DNA of 64,000 bases from Ptychodera flava (GCF_041260155.1 NW_027248277.1:4066501-4130500); one strand, 5' to 3'. Positions 1 through 12,217 are shown, counted from the stretch's first letter. Notes: a model not told the origin generated them from the letters alone. Numbers and translations: made by a program.

Positions 1-165
1 AATACAAATTATACTGAAAGGAATTTATGTGAGTTTTCAAAAAATTCTTTGGCAGTGAAAACTTTATGTGAAGTAAATTATGTTTCTTTTTTACAGCAGA
101 ACAAAAAGTAAGCTTTGCAACAATGTACATAATAATATTCACAAATTTGACCTTTGACCTTTCAG

Positions 166-1003
166 GTGACTGGTCAGTGACATTGGTCAATGGTCAACAT
201 CAAGACAAAGGCCAAAAGCTCCGTGGACCGAGAGGTTTAGCCTTCCACCATGATAAACTTGTAGTGTGTGATACCGGTAACAATATTGTACAGATATTGA
301 ACAAAGATTATACCTGTGACAAAGTCCTTGGAAGCTTTGATGGTCAGTTTACAAAGCCATTCCGGCCACTGAGTGTAGCCATCTCACGTCTCAACCACTA
401 TTTCATACTTGATGATGAAAATAAACAAATAGTTGTTTTTGATGTAAATGGTAAAGTTATCCAAATAATTACTCTACCTAAAAACACTGAAAGAGTCTGG
501 GACATAGCTCTGATGGATGACTTTGTTTTGTCACTTTGCGTTTGACCTCTCCGGACACCAGGGTGAGACCTGAGGACAGAGGTGATAGACTGGTCAAGTA
601 CACTCAAGGTGGAGATTATCTTAAAGAAGTCAATGGTCAAATTAGTGGCCAAGGACAATTCCACTGGCCGTTATCTGTGGTTGTAAACAGCAACAATATC
701 ATCATGGTTTATGACAGTGGCAATCGATGCATCAAGTGTTTTGACAGCGATTTGAATTATTTATATCGATTCGGACAAAGTCAGCTATCAGGGATCATTG
801 TGGGAGACATTGCTGTGGATGAAGATGATAATGTTTATGTTTGTGACGTTGGATATAAGATCCTAAGATATCGATGTGATGGAAAGTTTATCTGTAATCT
901 ATTCAAATATGATGTAAATGGACCCAGGTACATTGCAGTCATGGGTGATAAAATTGGTGTTGTGGAGGAGGACAGTCACCAAATCAAAGTATTTTCCAAG
1001 TAG
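166..1003 (+). CDS. NHL-repeat protein, terminal exon (TRIM-NHL-like), one frame break
   Basis: The exon follows a splice-acceptor-like tract (pyrimidines then CAG) ending near 165 and runs to a stop at 1001-1003. It encodes a chain of NHL repeats of the form xRGLAFxxDKLVVCDTGN: blades start near 228, 358, 500, 655, 800 and 920, giving about six, the number needed for a complete six-bladed propeller. In TRIM-NHL proteins this domain sits at the C terminus and binds RNA or protein partners, and invertebrate genomes often hold many such genes. The RING, B-box and coiled-coil part is not in the window and would lie upstream. The frame breaks inside blade 3: the first frame stops at 543-545 and the protein continues in another frame by about 590. 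A single-base indel explains this; a pseudogene or an assembly error are both possible. No polyadenylation site was identified. Confidence 0.8.
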
Positions 1004-1107
1004 ATAAAATACACCAACATGAAGTGTATGTCTACATGACATCAAAATGTCAAAATTTGGAGGAATTTTTTGAAAAGAATAATTTTGTGAGCATTGAAGT
1101 TTTGAAC

Positions 1108-1385
1108 GCATTACCTATCTGACGTATAGATTGATATATGGCGGGTGCCACATGTGGGGCAGGATGCGCTTACTATTTTCGAAACACCTGACATCACTTC
1201 TTGGTCTTCTGGCCAGAGGTCCATATATCTTTCTTTCATGAATATGACTTTGTTTGTGTACCGTCTATTTACTGTCTGTTCTGTGCTGTTTTGTGTCTAT
1301 GTTTACAACTATTGTCTTGCGAATTCCGACCTACTGTCATTGGATTATGGATTGGTATGATTGCGATTATTTTATTATTGACTTG
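1108..1385 (+). repeat. Dispersed repeat with GGTGCCACATGTGGGGCAGG core, copy 1
   Basis: This segment closely matches 45542-45807 in the same orientation, from ACCTATCTGAC through to TATGATTGCGATTATTTTA. The core GGTGCCACATGTGGGGCAGG resembles, from memory, a widespread repeat at retroelement 3' ends in marine invertebrates such as mussels. Short frames here read a CHMWGRMR-like peptide in one frame and shift, so it is not treated as a gene. It begins about 105 bp after the NHL stop codon. Confidence 0.7.
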
Positions 1386-1966
1386 ACTGCATTGTTGACA
1401 AGGATGTCATGGCAACAAGTTGATTGCAAGGTTATTTTTACAAATTTAGAAATATGGTTGTTGTCAAAAATTGTGATTTTGTCAGTCAATTCATCTCAGG
1501 GATGTCAGAAATCCAAAACGAAGATGTTTTGTGAATTTATCATCAACAATTTTGACCAATTTTGTCATGGAGGTATTTGACTGCCGTTGTACACGGTATA
1601 CCCCAATGACAACATTGGTCAAAAATGTTTTGTTGATATTTAAATATTGGCGTTATTTTTCATTTTGAAATTGAAATTTTGAATCGGACAATCTCAGAGA
1701 TGCAGTCGCTCACTTCTTTTATATTCCGATGAAACATTCTTTCACATTTTGTGAAATTTTCGCCGAAATTGTGGTCAACTTGTACAAGGGGATGTCTTCA
1801 GGCAACAGAACAGATACACCTTCCATCACATCGCCGTAAAATATCGGGCGGAATATCAATTGTGTGTGCAAAATAAGATGAGATAAAATACCTGCATATC
1901 TGATGATGTAAATTTTGTTCAAATCTGTCGATATTTCCATCCGATGGAGAAGATTACTCCGATTTA
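1386..1966. other. No gene recognised
   Basis: AT-rich sequence without a convincing reading frame or a repeat shared with the rest of the window. Its last three bases (TTA, 1964-1966) are one copy of the target duplication of the next element. Confidence 0.5.
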
Positions 1967-3794
1967 GGGATGGACCATTAGACCTTGGGAGGGGGGGTGG
2001 TCACAATGAAATTGTGAATTTAAATTTCTGATTTTTTTTCCAATCGAGATTAGCTGTGCAATTTTTTTTTTCAGAGTAATTTTCAGATTTATAATTTGTT
2101 TTTAGTTCGTCGCTGTCTTAAGATAAAGAGGGCAAAGATTTGGTGCCAAGCACCACAAGCGGCCACACAAGCGGTCACGGGGGGGAGGTCAGGAGAGGGG
2201 TGTCCCCCTGCTGCTGTTGGAGCTTTTGAAAAATAGAGATTAAAATGGTGTTATTTGGTGGCACTTGGGGAGTATTTTTGCGGGGGGTGGTCAGGAGGGG
2301 GTGTCCCCCTCCTGCCGTTGGAGCTTTTGAAAAAAAGAGATAAAAATGGTGTTATTTGGTGGCACTTGGGGAGTATTTTTGCGGGGGGTGGTCAGGAGGG
2401 GGTGTCCCCCTCCTGCCGTTGGAGCTTTTGAAAAATAGAGATTAAAATGGTGTTATTTGGTGGCACTTGGGGAGTATTTTTGCGGGGGGTGGTCAGGAGG
2501 GGGTGTCCCCCTCCTGCTGTTGGAGCTTTTGAAATATAGAGATAAAAATGGTGTTATTTGGTGGCACTTTGGGAGCATTTTTTTCGGATTACACATCTTC
2601 TTCTGAAACATGGTCTTCTTGCTCCTCAGTAGCTTCCTATAGTTTTGAAAATTGACTATTTTGGTTTCCTGGCTTCCCTTTCTACTGCGTGGTGAAATGC
2701 CTACATTCACCCCACCAAACATCATGCATCTCATGATTTACAATTGATTTTGACAAGCTGAGAAGCTAAAATAAGCTAAATAATATAGTGAAATTTGCAT
2801 ATTTGTGTTTTTAGAGCAATGGTTGCCCTTTTTGATCAAAACATCTATTTCTCTGTAGCAGCATGTCCAAATTGATTGGATGTGTATAGATGTGTTGAAA
2901 TTTCAATATTTGTCTTTTTAGGGCAATTTATGCCATTCATGGTCAAAAAATCTGTATTCTCTGAAAGGGCTTGTCCAATTTCTTTGAAATTTGCTACACA
3001 AAAACGATTATTCATGCAGATTTATTCAGTATTTGCTATCGAGAAACTTTCAAAGTTCAACCCTTTTGTGTGTTTTTGTGTTGGGATTTGTTTGATAGAT
3101 GGCATTCTACGCAGTGTATTGTTGAATGTTAAAACATGTGTTGCTGTTGTTTTTTGAGGCTGTTTTTTGAGAAAAAAGAATTGAAAATGCCTTTTAAAAG
3201 CAAAATAATACATAATGACTTGATATGTTCTTCTTTCATTATTGACGTGTATCTACTTGTTCACCCATTCTTGCACACATCATTGCAATAAAATGCTGTG
3301 AAAAAAATGAAACTGATGTGGCCTGCATCTGTTTACCTTTATCTTAAAAGGCAAATACAACTTTCTGTCTTGACAACCATACCATAGTTTCAATGTTTTA
3401 CCTAGTGTACCTGCTTGGTTTCTACGCAGGAAACAAGTAGAACACAGGCTCTATAATTTCATAATTTTCAAGTGATCAGAATACAAAAGTCCTGAAAAGA
3501 TAAGATAATCACAACTTCCAGTATAAGGGATACAGTCACTCTAAATGTATAAATTAAAATGAAAAATGTGCCGGGAGGATCTACTAAAAATACAGAAAGT
3601 GCTTTCTGTCGGTAAAATCTAAAAAAAATTCAAAATTTTAAAGACTTTTGCAGATTTTTTTTACGCCTTTGTCTTCTTATTTATTTTTTTTATTTTGCAA
3701 ACTAGTTTGAAGATTTTTTTTCCTAACTTTCTGCTCTGAATATTTTTTTTCTGTTTTTGACCACCCCCCCTCCCAAGATCTAATGGTCCATCCC
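1967..3794. mobile_element. Non-autonomous DNA transposon with TTA target duplication (PIF/Harbinger-like)
   Basis: The ends are long inverted repeats: GGGATGGACCATTAGACCTT at 1967 continues into a G-run and GTGGTC, and its mirror GACCACC...CCATCCC runs from about 3758 to 3794. Both sides carry TTA (1964-1966 and 3795-3797). A 3-bp TWA duplication is characteristic of PIF/Harbinger. The 1.83-kb interior has no transposase; it holds a 101-bp tandem array and about two units of a roughly 105-bp repeat (2806-3050). The 93-codon minus frame at 2453-2734 shows no recognisable domain. Boundaries are firm; the superfamily is inferred from TSD size and sequence. Confidence 0.82.
2178..2580. repeat. 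101-bp tandem repeat, four units, each with a G/C palindrome
   Basis: Unit starts fall near 2178, 2281, 2382 and 2483, a period of 101-103 bp. Each unit carries GGAGGGGGTGTCCCCCTCC or a near copy, a perfect short inverted repeat, followed by TGTTGGAGCTTTTGAAA and a GGTGTTATTTGGTGGCACTT block. The array lies inside the TTA-flanked element. Confidence 0.9.
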
Positions 3795-3797
3795 TTA

Positions 3798-4204
3798 TGG
3801 TTTATAAACAATGACTTCAACCTTAGCGATCACCGCCATTCTAAGTTCAACAGAGCCGTTGAGGGCGTTGTATCTAGGTCGATCTCACTATGTCGAGAGA
3901 GGGGTGGAGCAAGGGCATTTCTTGGTTCTACAGACTTTTATACGGTTGTTTTGAAATATTCACAGTGCTTTCTTTCTACATCAATGTGTTGTTTGTCTGT
4001 TTGTATTGTAAATAATGTCTAGACAGTTTAATCGTGATCTTTACAAAGGGCTTTAACCAGTACTATCCCTTCTGAGAAAAGTGGTTGTTACCGTATGAAA
4101 TAACTTTCGTGTTCCTAAAACATTGTATCAAATTTACAGGAGTAACTAAGGACGCTTACAACCCAGACGTGTGCAAGATGTAAACAATCATGAAATGTGA
4201 CAAC
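3798..4204. other. No gene recognised
   Basis: Unique-looking sequence between two insertions. The 79-codon plus frame at 3783-4022 starts inside the terminal repeat of the element to the left and shows no family signature. Confidence 0.45.
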
Positions 4205-4213
4205 AGCGTAGAT

Positions 4214-4416
4214 CTTGCTGCAATAATTGTAGCCCTGGTGGAGCAAGGCCGTGCGGCTTTGACTTCTGTCCATAGCACGAGCCGCACGACAGAAGCCAAA
4301 GCCGCACGGCCTAGCTCCACCAGGGCTAGCTCTGCATGGCAGGGTTGTGTGTTATAACGCCGGTTACACACAGCCCTGCCATGCAGAGCTACACCAGGGC
4401 TACAATTATTGCAGCC
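4214..4416. mobile_element. Foldback element with two internal hairpins, TSD about 9 bp
   Basis: Flanks repeat AGCGTAGAT (4205-4213 and 4417-4425; a preceding C may extend this to 10). The outer arms GCTGCAATAATTGTAGCCC and GGGCTACAATTATTGCAGC are perfect mirrors. Inside are two further hairpins: about 4231-4330 (GGCCGTGCGGCTTTG arms) and about 4329-4391 (AGCTCTGCATGGCAGGG arms). The single strand could fold into a three-way, cloverleaf-like structure. It carries no protein. The second hairpin is closely related to the element at 49117-49210. Confidence 0.85.
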
Positions 4417-4425
4417 AGCGTAGAT

Positions 4426-5485
4426 TACGATTTTATGGCATTGTCGTTTATTTCTCGTGAAGTTCATGATAACAAATCTTTACATTATAGGTTTCAACCC
4501 AACTTTTACCTACATGTACAGGAATAGGTGAGCGTCACCTCGTGATTTTGATATCTACAACAGCCATGTGATGATATTGTACTTTTATCTATACTGACTG
4601 TAGCATCAAGTTTTGATCCGAAAATTAAATACTTTGTACTCTCCTACATAAATATTTTGTTTGGAGAAACATCACTGCTGTTTCAAATAAATAAAGAATT
4701 TCACAGATATATATTTATATAATGAATTGTGTTTCTTCAGATTTTTTCAGACATTTTGTCGGTAAGTTACAAAAACATTTCACGTTTGTTTTCAATGCGC
4801 TGTACCGTTTTAAAATTATATCATAGAATGACTGTGTTGTAGATTCATTTATCGACCAGAACAATTTGAACTTAAATTTTGTACATTTCGATTGTATTTT
4901 CAACACTAGAGAGAAGTATATTTTTTACAAATTTTGCAGTGTAGTTTGAATGTATTCAACAGTTTTACAGATATGTAGTAGTAGCGGCAATATTTCTTTT
5001 GTGTTTGATTGGAAATATTTTATAATCTTACAAGATAATGTATGTAACTCAATAGTGGTTTATTTTCAGTATGTTCAGATGTCAATTTGTACACGTTCAT
5101 GTATTAAACCCTTCTATTTTAAATGATCTGAAATAAAAATGTTTTCATTGTTAATTTTCAAACTTCGGAATGTTTTATTGAAATGGCGAAACGTTCGTAC
5201 TTTTGTAATTTTAAATGCTGTATGTTCCTCATGGTCATGGACAGGCGTCATCTCAGGTCACGTCCGTTTTCCGCTCACGGTGCAATTTGAAATCTTGTCA
5301 CATTCTTGCAGAAAACACATCGGATGATGAGTGGCTGATAGCCTGGGATCACGCAGTATATTGCTCGGAGTTCTGTTCTTTTCTTTTCAAAGATGAAAGC
5401 TGAGTTAAAATCAGCGACACCGATCATTGCAGTGTTAATACACAGTCAATGTGTTGATGTGAACGGGCCTCCTGTAGTGTAACTG
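4426..5485. other. No gene recognised
   Basis: AT-rich, with no reading frame I trust and no repeat shared with the rest of the window. Confidence 0.45.
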
Positions 5486-5494
5486 TGGCTACAG

Positions 5495-5815
5495 TAGCCC
5501 TGCGTACGATGCTTTGTGTTAGCTGTAGCACCTAACACACAGCATCGCACGCAGGGCTAGCGAGAGAGTTGCCGACATCGACGGTTATTTACGAGAAGTG
5601 AATAAAAGACTGGCATTTTTGGAAGCGATCGAGTAGCTGAGGTAGGCAGGGATACGACTTGGGCCCAAGAACGCTGAATTTCGGCAGTAATTTGGCTTTT
5701 TACGTCAAGTCCCAAAATGGATTTGAAGTCACCGACCCTACGTACGGGTCTTTGCAGGGCTGTGGGAGCGGGGCGATTAGCTGTAGCGGAACACACAGCA
5801 TCGTACGCAGGGCTA
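5495..5815. mobile_element. Foldback element, TAGCCCTGCG ends, 9-bp TSD TGGCTACAG
   Basis: Perfect 9-bp direct repeats TGGCTACAG flank the element (5486-5494 and 5816-5824). It begins TAGCCCTGCGTACGATGC and ends with the mirror GCATCGTACGCAGGGCTA. The first 65 bases fold into a complete hairpin of their own, so the left end carries both orientations. The right terminal arm with GCGGGGCGATTAGC is nearly identical to the arms of the element at 38467. No coding capacity. The 9-bp TSD suggests a Mutator-like superfamily, which is inference. Confidence 0.87.
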
Positions 5816-5824
5816 TGGCTACAG

Positions 5825-8030
5825 GTGGAAATTATTTGAATGTGATAAAATTTGAATAGTAAGATTTTATGAAACTATATCAAACATAGTATTTTAATAC
5901 TGAGATACTGACATGCTCGTATTTAATATTCATCAGCAGAGTATAGAAATCTTGCAAATCAAATCCGCCGCAAGCCGCCCGTGGTGCAAAGTGAATCACA
6001 AAGAGCGTAAACTTAGGTTCGAAGTTTGCGTATGATTTACACAGCTCGCGCTGGCCGTAATGTTTGTGGACATAACCTTTGCTGTTCATTTATAACCAAC
6101 TTGTGAAAGAATCAGACACAATCTTCATTTGATAAATAAATTTTACTGTTCCTATCATATATAATTATAATCTCTTTACATTCCAATGCATTGGGGGCGA
6201 TGATTGCCAGATTTAAATGAACAAAACATTTCCAATTTTCTGATTGGTAGCAAAGACTTACAGTGTAATTCGACTAGACCTTACCATGTCCAATTCTATT
6301 TGTTGCGACGGTCCTTTAAATGAGGGGTGATTTGATAGTAAATTTGGAGTGTGGTTCACGCATGTTTTTATAATTTGCGGTCAGATTTGTTACTTTAGTC
6401 ATCCTGGCAAAGATTAACATAAAAACTGTCTTCAAGAAAATCAGGGCAACCTTCTCCCTGAAAACAAGTCTCCGACCCCAGACATAAGCCTTTACATTTT
6501 TACACCATAGAATATGTGGAAAGTATTTTACTTTAAAACACTTCACACAGGGAAAGTTTCTTTCCCTACATTTCCACTTAAAAAACCTACTGTTTTGAGT
6601 TGTGAGCAACAGTCACTTGATGGAAAGAACATGTATGAACATGGAATTCGCGGGCCTAATGATTTGGCAGCAAGTGTATCAGGGCGCCCTCAACAGTCAA
6701 ATAGTGATGGTTACTTTTGTTTCACATAAAGTTTCAGAAATCAATCACGGCGATCACTTCAAGTAATATTAGCAGTGTTGATCAAAAAAGGGCCGTCGTA
6801 CTTAAATAGCTGAGAAAAATTAAGAATTTTTTAGTCATGAAAAGAGTTGTACAAATTGAAGAACCATAATCTTAGTATCATAAATAGTGTTAATGAAATG
6901 GTGAAATAAGCTCAGTGTCGCTGACAGTGGAGCTAACAGAGTGTCATCAACTGGTCAGACATAATACTGGATATTGGTCTAGATAGCTGCCCCATGCTGG
7001 TTTACTGTAATTGATCAATGTGTGATACCCAAGCAAGTTATATCGTACATAAATACTCATTTCACATACCAAGTTGGTTTACCAGCACTTGGGGGTACAT
7101 ACTTACATAAACACACATACATACAGTCAATCCTTTGCTGATTTCTTGGAACCAGGCACTTGGATCGTTTTAGCCGTACTCTTGTGGGACAGTTTTCATG
7201 TCAGCGCGCATTTTGGGACCAAATTTCTACAGCTTTAAAATGTGTCATTTTCAACATTGCTTCAAATTGTTTCAGTATAATCTAACATTAAACTTAATAC
7301 ACACCGCTTTAGCCAGGTTATCACTGTAAAATAGCAGCCCCGTGGTCAAAGTTGGGAGTCCCAAAGTTGCTAAGTGTGAATGAACGTGATGGTTCAACTG
7401 TATGCTGTTACACATTACTTAAGTTGTAACAAAAGGCGATTTACACAAATGAATTACACCAACTGTTTGTGCCGGGTATAGGCAGCGTCTATGCTTAGTC
7501 ATCATAAAGTTAACTCCCCCAAGGAGAGATGCAGCAGGCAGCCTTGAGGGAAAGTGGGTAAATTACGGAGTAAGGTGATTAATTCTGTTTTTTCCGTACG
7601 GCTATTTCTAAACTATATGTATTCCTATGGAAGCTGACGTAGGTTATAATAATATGCATGGCAAAAACACAATTCCGAACTTAGAAAAATTACGACTCAA
7701 CTTTGATCAGGACTGTGAACGGCAAACCAAAGTGAGCGTAATTCATTAAAATGACCTATACCTGCCTGAACTCTGATTATTGTTCATCCCCAAATTCATT
7801 TTGTAAACAAAATCTCTGGTTTGTTTGCGTATATCAAATGATTTTACACTCCGGCAGCGGACTTTGACCCTCAAACTCTGCCTTTGTTCCCATTCTTCAA
7901 ATGCGTGATGTCTTTATTAGCATATCAATGATTAAATGCGGGTATTACCAAACAATCAACAAAATATCGTATAAAAAAATACCCAATACTGCATGTGTAT
8001 GAATTTTCACAAAAAAATACTTTATGTTCA
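5825..8030. other. No gene recognised; AT-rich spacer
   Basis: Frames here are short and without family signatures. The only structured feature is the stem-loop at 6909-6934. A short run of ACATAC repeats lies near 7100-7125. Confidence 0.4.
6909..6934 (+). repeat. AGCTC...GAGCT stem-loop shared with HINE 3' ends
   Basis: Reads AGCTCAGTGTCGCTGACAGT then GGAGCT. The same stem-loop, with few changes, terminates the tandem-repeat elements at 21664-21689 and 23501-23526. Here it stands without a recognisable tandem body, so it may be a solo end or an old truncated copy. Confidence 0.6.
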
Positions 8031-8540
8031 AGAATTATTGCATGTCTTGAAATTCAAAAACAATTAACTACGTATTTTTGAAATGTCCAAGAATTATTCC
8101 ATGTCAGTTAAAAAAAAATACTGCAATGTTACTGAAATGTCCCAGAATTACTGTATGTTTTTGAAATGTCCCAGAATTACTGCACGTTTTTGAAATGTCC
8201 CAGAATTACTGCATCTTTTTGAAATGTCCCAGAATTACTGCAGGTTTTTGAAATGTCCCAGATTACTGCAAGTCTTTGAAATTCACCCAAAAATTGCTAC
8301 ATGTTTTGCAAATGTTCTGAACGCACTGCAGGTGTTTGAAAAGTCCCGGAATACTGTATGTATTATCCTGGATATACTGCATATTTTTTTAATTTTCCTG
8401 GAGTTAGTACGCGTTTTTGAAATTTCAGTGTTCTACACATACCGCATGTCTCGGAATATCCCAGAAATACTGTTTTTAAATGTCCCGAAAATTATTGCAT
8501 ATCTTTGAAATATCCCAAAATTACTGCATGTCTTTAAAAT
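8030..8540. repeat. 29-bp minisatellite (TGAAATGTCCCAGAATTACTG)
   Basis: Exact 29-bp spacing is visible between unit starts at 8133, 8162, 8191, 8220 and 8249. Flanking units are more diverged, and the whole array holds roughly fifteen. A diverged copy of the same minisatellite lies at 31555-31835. Frames such as 8224-8508 arise because the unit lacks stops in places; they are not genes. Confidence 0.9.
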
Positions 8541-8552
8541 TTTAATAAATTT

Positions 8553-8553
8553 A

Positions 8554-8599
<46 letters not shown>

Positions 8600-8618
8600 A
8601 CTGCATGTCTTTAATATA

Positions 8619-8698
<80 letters not shown>
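8553..8698. repeat. (TA)n microsatellites interleaved with minisatellite units
   Basis: Long TA runs at about 8557-8595 and 8620-8698 are separated and followed by single minisatellite pieces reading AACTGCATGTCTTTAA. The TA tracts therefore grew inside the 29-bp array. Confidence 0.92.
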
Positions 8699-8704
<6 letters not shown>

Positions 8705-8715
8705 CTGCATGTCTT

Positions 8716-9917
8716 TAAAATGTGGAAATGCAGCATCTTTTTGTAACATCTGAGGTGTTCTAGTCCAAAGTGGCTATATATTAATTTCCGTGAGCAATCT
8801 TGGTAGACATGTTAGGTGAGTATGTGTACCAAAGCCCAGTATGCTCTAAACTCTGGTTTCTCTGGAAAAGTTTTGAAATTTTAATGAGATTTTTTGAAAA
8901 TACAATATGAAAAAAGGTCACATGGCTACTCACTTTATTATTACCCAACTTGAAAGGGCAAGCATGCCACACACAAAATTCATGATCGTTTGCCATGTGG
9001 TTTTTGAGAAGCCACTAATAGGTCATATAAAATACTATATTGCCACTAGGTCATGTGACTAATTAAAATATTCAAGGGTGTTATGCCATGATCTCATCAA
9101 ATTGGCACGCACTGATGACTTTGACTTTTGTGGTGAAAACTTATTTAAGCACTTTCAGTTTTTTAAATTGTGTTTCTACATAGTCTGGGAGGTGAATCTG
9201 ATTAAAACCAGCTGCAAGGACTGGCTTATCTGTGTCCTTTCGCCTTATTCTTTGCTTTCATCTCGGGGCTATGGTCCTTGCGACCCGACATCTGAAACTG
9301 CTATAGCGGATCAGAATGTATGTTATGTACACAGATCGTTTAGTTTCGACTGATTTAGAACATAAAATTGTTTTATACTGATTTCCTATGGCGTAGATAG
9401 TGTATGGCAAGGATTAATGACAGATGAAGGCAAAAACCCAACAACACAAAGAGGACACAGCCCTGTACATGTAGTTTAAATCAGACTCTATTGTGCTGTA
9501 ATTATGACATGCAGATTTATAATTCTCTTTCTCATTTTACATATATTGAAGTTGTTACTCTTCTGAAATTCAACTTTTAAATATATACCTACCAACATCA
9601 ATAAACAAATGGTGGTGGAAATCAATACTTAGCTGCTCTGTGATTTTGACAAACTGGAACATATGTAAACTATATATGAGAATTCAGTTTAATCGTGATT
9701 TGAAAAAGTATTACCTGGATCACCCCAGGAACCTGAACGCCACCTCTGGAAGCAACTGAGCAAGTATTTTATATAATTATACATTTTTTTCACTCAAATG
9801 TGGCAGAACTCCTCAAAATATGCAAACTTCCATCATGATTTAAACATCATCTTTCTACACATATACTGCAACTATTTTTGTATGAAGACAACATATGGGT
9901 GTTAAACAATTACAATC
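8716..9917. other. No gene recognised
   Basis: The 91-codon plus frame at 9078-9353 has no family signature and no splice context. Sequence is AT-rich and otherwise unstructured. Confidence 0.4.
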
Positions 9918-9921
9918 TTAA

Positions 9922-10272
9922 GGTAATATGCACCTTGAAAGTGAAAGACTTAATCTTTTGCTCTAACTTTCCTCAAGGAATCTCAATCATTCTCTGTCAA
10001 AATCAAGAATAAAAATAGGGGGTCACCGTGCAAATTTTGGTACCATAGAAACACATGACCTAAGATTTACCGATATTAGAAATTCAAAATGGCCGCCAAA
10101 CCCTGTGTTAACTCTATGGAGAAAAATAAAAATTTTCGAATTTTGAAAAACTAATCCAATGAAAAGTTTTCTTTCATCAAGAGCTTTAACATAGACCCCA
10201 ACATGTGGTATATCAGAAGAGAATTGTAAAAGTTTGAGAGTCCAAATGTCTGTCCCCGAGGTGCGTTCTACC
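9922..10272. mobile_element. 351-bp MITE with TTAA target duplication
   Basis: TTAA flanks both ends (9918-9921 and 10273-10276). Terminal inverted repeats are GGTAATATGCACCTTGAAAG on the left and, read from the right, GGTAGAACGCACCTCGGGGA. TTAA duplications belong to piggyBac and Kolobok transposases. The GGTA...CACC terminus resembles that of the foldback element at 13159 and differs from the TTAACCC MITEs elsewhere in the window. Confidence 0.82.
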
Positions 10273-10276
10273 TTAA

Positions 10277-11110
10277 GTGCACTGAATGTTCTGTTTTAAT
10301 TTTCGTCAAATGTAAATGATTTTAGATTTATTGGCAGAAACAACGTCATGATTATTCGTAGTTTGATTAGATCTTATATGCTCACTTACTCACGAGAAAT
10401 TTGTTATAAACTGCAAGATATCAAAACAGTCGTAACTCCCAAAAAACTGACTGCCTTGCGTTATGTTCAATTAAAAAGTGATGCATTTGAGCATATCATA
10501 CAACACAGTCTGGATGGCCATATTGCATTGAAATTTAAACAGAACTGGCATATCTGAGAAACAGCTCAGTTGCGCGGATGAGAGCCAATGCATACAAATT
10601 TTAACACAGGAGACCATTTTGTAGGAGTAATGTGAGTGTGGTTAACAGTTTCCACATGATCAAGTGTAAATGGGTTTCATCACACCTCCTTTAAAACAAA
10701 AACATCTTAATTTCAAATACACTTTAATTGCATGAAAGCACAAGAGGAGGATATAACATATAAAGTATGCTGAAGCAAACATGATAAATACAAAACCTAA
10801 AAGTATGTCATAATCAGAAGCAAAATGCAATATCCAAAGTGAGACTGATATGATAGCTGCATGTCAATATTATGAATTAAAAATTTGCAAGATCCTTCTG
10901 TGACCTTACATAGTGGTGTTCCAGTACTAAGGGTTCACCAGTTTGATTTCTGACTTGGAAACAGTCACCAAAGGGAGAGAACTTGACAGTATGTAAGGCT
11001 ACCCAGGATCCATGACTATGATCTTTTCCTATAATCTCAGTTTTTTCCATATATTCTGTTTTTATTCTGGGTGTAGTCATTAAAATTTTGTCCGCAGACT
11101 AAAACAGCAC
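10277..11110. other. No gene recognised
   Basis: Contains a 69-codon plus frame (10348-10557) and a 67-codon minus frame (10877-11080), neither with a recognisable motif or splice signals. Confidence 0.4.
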
Positions 11111-11935
11111 TGTAACACGTATGACAGGTGATACAAGTGAGTCTATTTCAATGCTGGTGATACGAGTGACAGTCTATTTCATCAACTTTGCAAATAAGAG
11201 ACAATGGTGCTTAATGTTTTTGCAGGCTATTATAACACTGTATGATCAACATCTTCCCATACTTCATCAAATTTGATGCTGTACCGGTATTTCGAGACAT
11301 ATCACACAAATTACATGTATGAAAATTAATCAAATATGTAAATAAGCACTGAATTGACCTGATACTGCTATATGTTTTTGCATACTATTACAACACTGTG
11401 AAATCAATTCTATTAAGTTTCATCAAATCTGAGGCAGTATTTCTAGACATATCACACTACTTAGGAAAGTTCATCAACTACGCAAATTAGCATTTAATTA
11501 ACATGGTTCTGCTAAATGTCTTTGCACACTCTTAAAGTACTGACAGTTCAACATCTGTACCAGGTTTCATTAAATTTCATGTAGTATTTCTGGACAGTAC
11601 ACATTAGCAATTAATTGACATGAAACTGTTAAAATGTCTTTGTACACTATTACAGCACTGTAAGATCAACATCTGGACCACTTTGCATCAAATTTGATGC
11701 AGTATTTTTAGACATCTCACCTTAATTATGAAAATTCGTTAAATATGCAAATCAGCAATTAATTGACATGATACTGCTTAGTGTCTTTGCACACTATTAC
11801 AGCACTGTAAGATCAACATCTGGACCACTTTGCATCAAATTTGATGCGGTATTTCTAGACATCACAGTAATTATGAAAGTTCTTTAAATATGCAAATTAG
11901 CATTTAATTAACGCAGTTCTGCTAAACATAGATAA
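11110..11935. repeat. Tandem repeat with ~145-bp unit
   Basis: About five to six diverged units. Anchors of the type TGCAAATTAGCATTTAATTA occur at 11337, 11481, 11746 and 11891: spacing is 144 and 145 bp for adjacent pairs, and one intermediate unit carries a deletion. Each unit also contains TTTGCACACTATTACAGCAC, GATCAACATCTGGACCA and a GACAT(A)TCAC block. The sequence differs from the HINE units at 20.3-21.7 kb although the period is the same. Terminal structures were not found. Confidence 0.85.
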
Positions 11936-12217
11936 GACCTGAATGACATTCAAATATAGAGCTTGATATGCCATTGTTTACAGATGAGACTGTCTCAGCT
12001 TGGTATTTGGATGTCTAGAATATTTAAAAAATTATTGTATTTCTGAGGGATCATATGCTTTTATAAGAAACTGCTATCTGACACCAAAACCCTGTCTATG
12101 ATGCATTCTTACTGCCTTTTTCAATGGCACTTCAGCCTGCAGGCCTTTGGTATTAAAAGTCTAACATCTAACATTTGGTTTTCAGGTCATCGCTAGTCAT
12201 TTTAGAAAATGAGAATA

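Noticed and set aside
8133-8280. Regular 29-bp repeats resembling a CRISPR array
   Set aside because: Units are head to tail without unique spacers, and the surrounding DNA is eukaryotic.
8534-8749. Minus-strand Ile/Tyr repeat protein
   Set aside because: Translation of a (TA)n microsatellite; the same applies to 59771-59968.
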